NCBI GenBank assembly: GCA_035640715.1
Contig: DASQVO010000297.1
Location: 1 to 19,699 of the forward strand
Source: DASQVO01 sp035640715
Lineage (GTDB): Bacteria; Actinomycetota; Actinomycetes; Streptosporangiales; Streptosporangiaceae
Length of the DNA stretch: 19,699 nt
Direction of reading: 5' to 3'
Position 1 is the stretch's first letter. The number at the start of each line of letters is the position of its first letter. The translations under genes and the position numbers were made by a program. The notes under the pieces are model-generated. The model saw nothing but the letters and a program-made list of their open reading frames with translations, was not told the origin of the DNA and ran no database searches. Shown one piece after another: positions 15,051 to 19,699 of this stretch.

Positions 15051-16247
15051 CTAGCCGGCCCGCGGCGGCGCCTGACCTGGGCCGTCCGGCGTGCCGGGGC
15101 GATCGCCGCGCACCAGCAACACGATCCAGCCGGTCAGGATGATCAGCCAGAAGTTCACCAGCCGGTAGGCGATCACGGCGGCCAGCGCACCGGAGCCGGC
15201 CAGGCCGCCGGCGGTCAGCGCTGCCGCCAGCGTCAGCTCGACCAGGCCGAAACCGCCTGGGGTGAGGCCGGTGCTCCCGACGGCGGCCCCGGCGCCGTAG
15301 GCGAGCAGCAGGCCGTGCCAGGGCACCGGCTGTCCGGTCGAGAGGATGGCGAACGCGAGGGCCCCGCTGTCGGCCAGCCAGTTCAGGATGGCCAGCCCGA
15401 AGACCTCAGCGTAGCCGCGTGGCGGGAGGCTGATGCTCGCGATCCGGTCGAGGAAGTCCTCCAGCCGGGCGGGGAAGTCCTCGAGCCTGCTCTCGGTGCC
15501 CGCCTGCCGGGCTGCCCGGCAGGCGGGCAGGCGGCGCAGCAGGCGATTCAGGCCGTGTGCGACCCGGACGAGGAACTGGCTGAGGACCTTGCGGACCCGG
15601 TCGTAGCGCACGGCGAGCAGTACCGCCGCCCCGGGCACCAGGTACACGGCCGCGCCAGCGAATCCGGCTACGGTGGCGACGGCCCGGCCGCCAACGACAG
15701 CGCCGGCTATCAGCAGCAGGGCCAGTGAGGACGTGGAGAAGATCCCGGACACGGCCAGCGTCCAGCCGGTCGTCGCGGAATCGATCCCCTGCCTGCGGAA
15801 CTGCCGGTAGGAATAGACGGTCGCCAGCCCGGTCCCGGCGAATGGCAGGGACATTGACATCGCGTTGCCCGCGCACGTGATCGCGAGAATCGCACGGCGG
15901 CTCACCTGGCGGCCGCTGGCGCGCAGCAGGCGCCGGCGGCTGAACGCGAACGCCAGGATGGAGACCGTCTCCGCTGCGACGGCGAGCATGAACCATTTCC
16001 AGCTCAGGTTGCCTAGGGCATGGAAGGACTGGAGCAGGTAGCGGCGGTAGATGGCGACGATCGCGGCGATGATCGCGACCGTGGCGAGGCGCGCGGCGAT
16101 CCGCCAGCGCGGCGACCGCCGCCCGGCATCCTCCGCGGCCCCGGTCTCCGCGATCTTGGCCTCCGCGCTTCCCGGCACTTCCGTAGGGACCCCTCGCATC
16201 GGCGGCGTGCTGCGAGAGAACTCGGAGCACGGGTTCGTTCCTAGCAT
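15051..16247 (-). CDS. Flippase-like / lysylphosphatidylglycerol synthase TM-region protein
   Basis: About 398 residues with an Arg-rich cytoplasmic N-terminus and roughly seven or eight membrane segments, starting with LATVAIIAAIVAIYRRYLL. The late motif STGLTPGGFGLVELTLAAAL matches the conserved P-GG-x-G-x2-E block of the UPF0104 / LPG_synthase_TM family (PF03706). ILAITCAGNAMSMSLPFAGTG earlier is the other family signature. Related proteins flip lipids or accompany glycosyltransferases and cell-envelope enzymes; this one lacks the soluble aminoacyl-transfer domain of MprF. The start is uncertain: ATG 16247 or ATG 16199, neither with a clear ribosome site. The open frame continues upstream to 16934, but that translation looks non-coding. 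No functional link to its neighbours is evident. Confidence 0.83.
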   Translation of the reverse strand: MLGTNPCSEFSRSTPPMRGVPTEVPGSAEAKIAETGAAEDAGRRSPRWRIAARLATVAIIAAIVAIYRRYLLQSFHALGNLSWKWFMLAVAAETVSILAFAFSRRRLLRASGRQVSRRAILAITCAGNAMSMSLPFAGTGLATVYSYRQFRRQGIDSATTGWTLAVSGIFSTSSLALLLIAGAVVGGRAVATVAGFAGAAVYLVPGAAVLLAVRYDRVRKVLSQFLVRVAHGLNRLLRRLPACRAARQAGTESRLEDFPARLEDFLDRIASISLPPRGYAEVFGLAILNWLADSGALAFAILSTGQPVPWHGLLLAYGAGAAVGSTGLTPGGFGLVELTLAAALTAGGLAGSGALAAVIAYRLVNFWLIILTGWIVLLVRGDRPGTPDGPGQAPPRAG

Positions 16248-16791
16248 CGTGGATGACACAGGCCGCACCAGGCAAAACGAGAAGATTCGTCCCACTGGCA
16301 CGTAGCCATCTAGTTCCCTTGAGTGACCCGGCGACGTTCGTGTACCGGCAGCCAGATGCTCGCCGGGATCACCGCGGGCTGGCCCAAGGTCCTCTCCGGT
16401 CTCAAGACCCTCCTGGAAACCGGCGAGTCCCCGGCAGCCGATGCCGTGAAGCGAAGGCGCCAGGGAACCACCAGCCCGGCGCATGAAGCTGCCATGGATG
16501 CTGGATGAAATCGCGCTCCTGCCGGCATGACGATTTCCGGCCATGCGCTGCGCCAACTTCCAGATTCCTGGAAAAGATATTGCCCTCGATCGCGTGGGGC
16601 TCCGGCATCGCCGCACGCAGGTATGCTCCCTGCTAGATGTTCGCAACCTGCGTTTACGCACCGCAGGGTGGGTAGCGGTGCGCCAGGTAGGGGAGGGGAA
16701 CAATCCAGTAGGCCGGATCAAAATGTGCGGCAGGCAATCTCGGCTGGCCGTCTCTTTATGCTTTAAACAGATAGTGCTGACGGAGGTCCAA
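16248..16791. other. Gene-free stretch between divergent genes
   Basis: About 540 bases between the flippase start and the small membrane protein. All open frames here have arginine-, proline- or histidine-rich translations without motifs. G+C is visibly lower than in the genes, and it should hold both divergent promoters, but I cannot place convincing -10/-35 pairs. CTTTATGCTTTAAACAGAT around 16754-16772 is the most AT-rich block and a candidate for the plus-strand promoter. Confidence 0.4.
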
Positions 16792-16995
16792 ATGCACATC
16801 GGATCGGTGCTTCTTGTCATATGGCTGATCATCGGCGCCGTCGCCGCAGAGCAGCGCGGATATTTCAACGGGCCCATTAGCAGCTGTACCAAGGCAAGCA
16901 CGATCGCGTTGACGGTCGTCGCCGGTCCCCTCAACTATGCGGGCGCGAACCCGAAGGTCAACTGCACCGTGACCGTGCCGCAGCTCAGCAAGTAG
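16792..16995 (+). CDS. Small single-pass membrane protein (67 aa)
   Basis: The protein starts MHIGSVLLVIWLIIGAVAAE, a single hydrophobic segment at the N-terminus, followed by QRGYFNGPISSCTKASTIAL and TVVAGPLNYAGANPKVNC. I recognise this as a widespread, uncharacterised Streptomyces-type small membrane protein in which AGPLNYxGxNPK and two cysteines (Cys32 and Cys58 here) are conserved. If the tail lies outside, the two cysteines could form a disulfide. GGAGGT seven bases upstream (CGGAGGTCCAA-ATG) fixes the start at 16792; the open frame runs further upstream but without coding character. The function is unknown, and the gene stands alone. Confidence 0.75.
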   Translation: MHIGSVLLVIWLIIGAVAAEQRGYFNGPISSCTKASTIALTVVAGPLNYAGANPKVNCTVTVPQLSK

Positions 16996-17256
16996 CCGAC
17001 GGCGGAGTGGCCTGCCCGAGAATTCCCACGGCGCAGCGAAAGGAGTGCATTCCGTGATCACGTGTATCAGGCAGGAGGCGGTCGCGTTCTGGATCATTGT
17101 CGGGGCTAAGCGCCCAGGCTCCAAGGGGGTATAGGGCCGACTTTGCAGCTAGCCGCCATGCCGGCGGCACCGGTGGCCGCAGGTGCAGTTGGCGGCTGAC
17201 CGCGATGACCGCATCGTCTTGGGGCGAGATAGTGATGGTGAAGGCCCGGGAAGCAT

Positions 17257-17292
17257 CCAGCTGAGGGGCAAAATATCCGGCTGAGGGGTAAA
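17257..17292. repeat. Direct repeat, two 16-bp copies with 20-bp period
   Basis: CCAGCTGAGGGGCAAA (17257-17272) and CCGGCTGAGGGGTAAA (17277-17292) match at 14 of 16 positions. Tandem sites two helical turns apart suit a regulator binding one face of the DNA. A small local duplication is the alternative. Confidence 0.5.
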
Positions 17293-17331
17293 GAGGATGG
17301 GTTACTGCTGGTGGTGCGGGAGATGGAGTCA

Positions 17332-17346
17332 AGTGCGTAACGCACT
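17332..17346. promoter_or_regulatory. Perfect palindrome AGTGCG-TAA-CGCACT
   Basis: Six-base arms around TAA. The same hexamers, in opposite order, form the palindrome upstream of the P450 leader (14937-14952), perhaps by chance. No gene start is adjacent, so an operator role is uncertain. Confidence 0.25.
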
Positions 17347-17373
17347 CTGCCCAGAATGCAGAATTGAGAACAA

Positions 17374-17580
17374 TCATCGCCATTCAGGGAGAGCGGGGCA
17401 TACCCGCTGAACCGGCACATATCGCGAACATCTCGTTGGGGACAGGTCGCGGCCGTCGACGGTGCCGGTGTTGACGACGGGCTGGGTGGCCTGGTCACTG
17501 CACAGGACTACGAGCATGTTGCTGACCATGGCGGCCTTGCGTTCCTCGTCGAACTCGACGAGGTGCAGCGCCGCGCCGCC
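17374..17580 (-). pseudogene. C-terminal remnant of an unidentified protein
   Basis: One minus-strand frame from about 17580 to the stop at 17374 reads ALHLVEFDEERKAAMVSNML, then VVLCSDQATQPVVNTGT, which has the composition and codon third positions of real protein. It then turns into nondescript sequence. No start with a ribosome site exists; the frame enters from the 3' end of the MarR-GNAT gene, whose stop is at 17588. It is probably the tail of a gene once located downstream of that one, now lacking its front. I cannot name the family. Confidence 0.4.
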
Positions 17581-17587
17581 GGAACCC

Positions 17588-18487
17588 TCACCGCGACGGC
17601 GGTCTGGTGATTCGCTTCTCGAACCAGTGGTGGGCGTACGGCTCGTCGTTGAAGGCGGCAACCTCCTGGAAGCCGTAGGAGTGGTACAGGCTGATCGCGG
17701 CGCTGAGCGCCTTGTTGGTGTCCAGGCGCAGTACGTCGCAGCCGTGCTGGACGGCCCGCGCCTCCAGCTCGGCCAGGAACCGGCGGCCGAGGCCGAGGCC
17801 CCGGGCGTGGGGCGCGACCCACATACGTTTGATCTCGGCCGGGGCGCCGGGCGGTAGCTTCAGGCCGGCGCAGCCGGCAGGTTCGCCGTGCAGCCGGGCG
17901 ACCAGGAACAGGCCGTGCGGCGGCCGGAGTTCGCCCGCGTTGGGCAGCCGGCTCCGTGCGAGGTCGAAGCCGGTCTCGAAGCGCTCTTGCAGCTCGGTGA
18001 AGTAGGACCGCAGGCAGTGCTGGGCGTCGGGGTGGTCCGGGTCGACGGCGTCCAGCGTGACGGTCGCGGCGGTCAGCAACCGGTCGACCTCGGCCATGGC
18101 GGCGACCAGCCGGGCGCGCTGGGCGGTGTTGAGCGGCTCGAGCAGGGAGCTGGCCAGTTCGTCGCTGCGGCCATCGAGCATGGCGCGCTCCGCACGGCCG
18201 GCGTCGGTGAGCCGGACGGTGCGCACCCGTTTGTCACGGGGCTGCGGCTCCACCGTCACCAGGCCGTCGGTCTCCAGGGAGCGCAGCAACCGGCTGACGT
18301 ACCCGGAGTCGAGCCCGAGGCGCTCGCGCAGCCGCCGTACGTCCTGGCCCTGCTCACCGATCTCCCAGAGCAGCCGGGCCTGGCCAATGGGCCGGTCGCG
18401 GCCCAGGTAGTGGTCGTGGAGCACGCCCACGCGTTCGGTAACGGTGCGGTTGAACCGCCGCACCTGATCGATCTGCGCCGCATCCAT
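17588..18487 (-). CDS. MarR-type regulator fused to a GNAT acetyltransferase
   Basis: The 299-residue protein has two domains. Residues 1-145 form a MarR winged helix (RLRERLGLDSGYVSRLLRSL as recognition part, RDKRVRTVRLTDAGR as the wing). Residues 155-292 form a GNAT N-acetyltransferase with the acetyl-CoA loop HARGLGLGRR (227-236), and DTNKALSAAISLYHSYGF near the end. This architecture is common in actinobacteria; the enzyme half may acetylate a small amine or protein while the regulator half controls transcription. ATG 18487 touches a perfect 22-bp palindrome (18487-18508) that leaves no room for a ribosome site, suggesting leaderless, autorepressed expression. The target substrate is unknown. 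Confidence 0.92.
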   Translation of the reverse strand: MDAAQIDQVRRFNRTVTERVGVLHDHYLGRDRPIGQARLLWEIGEQGQDVRRLRERLGLDSGYVSRLLRSLETDGLVTVEPQPRDKRVRTVRLTDAGRAERAMLDGRSDELASSLLEPLNTAQRARLVAAMAEVDRLLTAATVTLDAVDPDHPDAQHCLRSYFTELQERFETGFDLARSRLPNAGELRPPHGLFLVARLHGEPAGCAGLKLPPGAPAEIKRMWVAPHARGLGLGRRFLAELEARAVQHGCDVLRLDTNKALSAAISLYHSYGFQEVAAFNDEPYAHHWFEKRITRPPSR

Positions 18488-18508
18488 TCTCTGACTCTAG
18501 TCAGAGAA
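18487..18508 (-). promoter_or_regulatory. Perfect 22-bp operator palindrome at the MarR-GNAT start
   Basis: Arms TTCTCTGACT and AGTCAGAGAA surround CT. The palindrome ends at the first base of the start codon. On the minus strand TAGAGT lies seven to twelve bases before the ATG, where the -10 box of a leaderless transcript would be. A MarR dimer bound here would block polymerase at the start point. Confidence 0.65.
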
Positions 18509-18598
18509 CCTTGTACGGGACCAGAGGCGGGCGGTCGATCTTCGTTGAGACGTTGGTCAAAGTTCGATGAAGACGGGACAGCTCCTGACGTTCCGCAG

Positions 18599-19402
18599 TC
18601 AAGGATGTGACGGCGGCTGTTCCTGCCGCTCCCGCTGGAACAGCAGGAACAGCCAGGCCAGCGACGGGATGAGGATCACGATCCCGGCCCCGACGCTGAT
18701 CGTGGTGGCCTGCAGCGTCGCGGCACTGGCGGCCGCCTGGGCCACGGTCATGCCGGGCAGCAGGACGTGCGGGTACTGCGCGGCCCCCCAGCCCCACAGC
18801 ACCGCGGCCACCGCGAGCCCCGCGGTGATCCGGACCAGGACGAACCTCCGCATCGCCATCAGCCCGAGCGAGGCGACGCCCGCCGCGCCCGACACGGCGA
18901 CCAGCGGCAGCGCACGGCCGGACAGGCCCGCGTAGAGCTGGGGCGCGTCGGCGCGGGTGACGGCGATCCCGGCCACGGCGAGGACACCCGTGGCCACCCC
19001 GGAGGCCAGCGCCCGGCGCCGGAACTCCGCGGCCAGTTCCGGTTCGCCGGCCCGCCGGGCGTCGGCGGTGAGGTAGACGGCGGCGAGATACATCCCGGCG
19101 GCAACCGCGAACACGCCGCTCAGCACCGACGTGGGGTTGAGCCAGCTCGTGATCACGTTGCCGCGGGCCACGCCGGGCGGCACCCGGCCGGAGGCGACCC
19201 CGCCGGCGGCGGCACCGAGGAAGAACGGCGTGACAACGGAGGAGAACGCGAACGCCGCGCCGAAGATCCGCTGCTGCCACACCTCGGTGACGGCCTTGCG
19301 GAACGCGAACGCCGAACCCCGGGCGATCACGCCCAGCGCGATTGGTCCGGGCCTCCTCGGGTCCGGCCCGCCTACTACGACGTGTAGTAGTGACAATATC
19401 AA
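18599..19402 (-). pseudogene. cydB: Cytochrome bd oxidase subunit II (cydB), N-terminally truncated
   Basis: From about residue 21 the frame reads ALGVIARGSAFAFRKAV, then VVTPFFLGAAAGGVASGRVP, SWLNPTSVLSGVFAVAAG and QYPHVLLPGMTVAQAAASAA, unmistakable CydB sequence with six or seven membrane segments to the normal C-terminus. Intact subunits have about 330-340 residues; here roughly the first 90 are missing, including the first membrane helices. Recognisable sequence begins near 19342, next to two GGTCCGG direct repeats (19344-19350, 19360-19366) that may mark the break. The 20 residues before it are unrelated, and the ATG at 19402 lacks a ribosome site. No cydA is present in the window. CydB helps bind and protect the heme subunit; this form should not assemble. 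Confidence 0.8.
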
Positions 19403-19416
19403 CTACATGATGTAGT
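19372..19416. promoter_or_regulatory. Two BlaI/MecI-like operator palindromes
   Basis: CTACTAC - GACGT - GTAGTAG (19372-19390) and ACTACAT - G - ATGTAGT (19402-19416) have centres 28 bp apart. Both contain the TAC-TAC/GTA-GTA or TACAT/ATGTA core typical of BlaI/MecI/CopY repressor sites. Two such sites across a promoter are usual for this family. No blaI-like gene is visible in the window; the sites lie beside the broken end of cydB, so the gene they served may be gone or may lie to the right. Confidence 0.55.
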
Positions 19417-19429
19417 AGTTCAGGGAGGG

Positions 19430-19699
19430 GCTATGGGTGCTGCTGATGGCAGCCGGGACCGCATCTGGCATGCAGCAGCTACCATCAGCCCATTGAGGAT
19501 CGGCGTCCAAATCACCCTGCTGTACCTTGCAAGAAGGCTGATAACAGCAAGAAGCGGGCAGCAGCGAGCTGAGCCCCAGCCCGCTGCTGCGAAGGATTGG
19601 AGCGCCGAAGGGCTCGCTGTCAATGCCCGCAGCTCAGTTGGGTATCACGGACTTATTTCGTGACAGCCAGACCTCGCCACGAGCGAAGGCGTCATGAGC
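19430..19699. other. Less GC-rich end region with several hairpins, no clear gene
   Basis: The last 270 bases have lower G+C than the rest. Inverted repeats are frequent: GCTGATGG (19442-19449) / CCATCAGC (19482-19489), GCAGCAGCG (19558-19566) / CGCTGCTGC (19582-19590), and TCACG / CGTGA around 19645-19663. An ATG at 19433 with GGGAGGGG upstream opens a 76-codon frame, but its third positions are not GC-rich and no motif is visible. It could be a structured RNA, a mobile-element edge or a regulatory region. Confidence 0.4.

Larger units (their letters stand above)
16996..17373. other. Gene-free stretch with short repeats
   Basis: About 380 bases without a convincing gene on either strand. 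It contains a GGGC-TAA-GCGCCC hairpin-like element shortly after the membrane-protein gene, the 20-bp-period direct repeat at 17257-17292 and the palindrome AGTGCG-TAA-CGCACT at 17332-17346. Open frames give serine- and proline-rich translations without motifs. Confidence 0.4.

Noticed and set aside
16248..16934. Upstream extension of the flippase frame, open for about 690 bases
   Set aside because: The translation is serine-, arginine- and histidine-rich, without membrane segments or motifs, and has no ribosome site; long chance frames are common at this G+C.
19433..19663. 76-codon plus-strand frame with GGGAGGGG upstream, next to BlaI-like operators
   Set aside because: Third codon positions are not GC-biased and the translation shows neither a BlaI winged helix nor any other motif. 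It overlaps inverted repeats.
19629..19672. tRNA-like stretch containing AGCTCAGTTGGG and a following hairpin
   Set aside because: No acceptor stem, T-arm or seven-base anticodon loop can be built around it.
1..19699. CRISPR array, intact insertion sequence, attachment site, rRNA genes
   Set aside because: No regularly spaced repeats, transposase or integrase motifs, or RNA gene signatures were seen on either strand.

Overview
High-GC DNA (roughly 70% G+C by eye). HxlR-, MarR- and CGNR-type regulators, crotonases, a family III CoA-transferase, a bacterial P450, a GH15 glucodextranase and a small Streptomyces-type membrane protein point to an actinomycete. I cannot place it to genus. The gene families suggest an accessory chromosomal region for secondary catabolism. 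I see no ribosomal or tRNA genes, no intact transposase, no CRISPR array and no phage genes.

Left part (1-5752): two similar units. Each has an HxlR regulator on the minus strand facing a plus-strand operon. Unit 1 is HxlR-1 / crotonase, family III CoA-transferase, lipocalin-like protein. Unit 2 is HxlR-2 / DUF302 protein, ketopantoate-reductase-like enzyme. The regulators are close paralogues with the same C-x(9-10)-C-x2-C tail. Both divergent intergenic regions carry ACTTGC/CAAGT half-sites. In unit 1 these form a nearly mirror-symmetric divergent promoter with overlapping -10 boxes.

Middle part (5753-10803): an enoyl-thioester-reductase-like dehydrogenase on the minus strand lies between two gene remnants (a medium-chain dehydrogenase C-terminus and an Old Yellow Enzyme C-terminus). 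A plus-strand cluster follows: a broken alpha/beta hydrolase joined to the C-terminal half of an NTF2-like protein, a second crotonase, a CGNR/ABATE regulator with an altered zinc finger, and an MBL-fold hydrolase. CTTGCG/TTACGC half-sites occur both at the hydrolase promoter and just upstream of the CGNR gene, suggesting a local regulon.

Right part (10804-19699), mostly minus strand: a secreted GH15 glucodextranase destroyed by a 5-bp tandem duplication and loss of most of its catalytic domain; a cytochrome P450 preceded by an overlapping 25-codon leader ORF; a flippase-like membrane protein; a plus-strand 67-aa membrane protein; an unrecognised C-terminal remnant; a MarR-GNAT fusion gene whose start codon touches a perfect operator palindrome; and a cydB gene lacking its N-terminus, abutting two BlaI/MecI-like palindromes. 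The last 270 bases are less GC-rich, full of inverted repeats and without a convincing gene.

The most striking overall feature is gene decay: six or seven broken genes among about a dozen intact ones. The better candidates for new biology are regulatory: the mirror promoter, the CGNR motif pair, the P450 leader ORF and the MarR start-codon operator. I found no complete undescribed multi-gene system.
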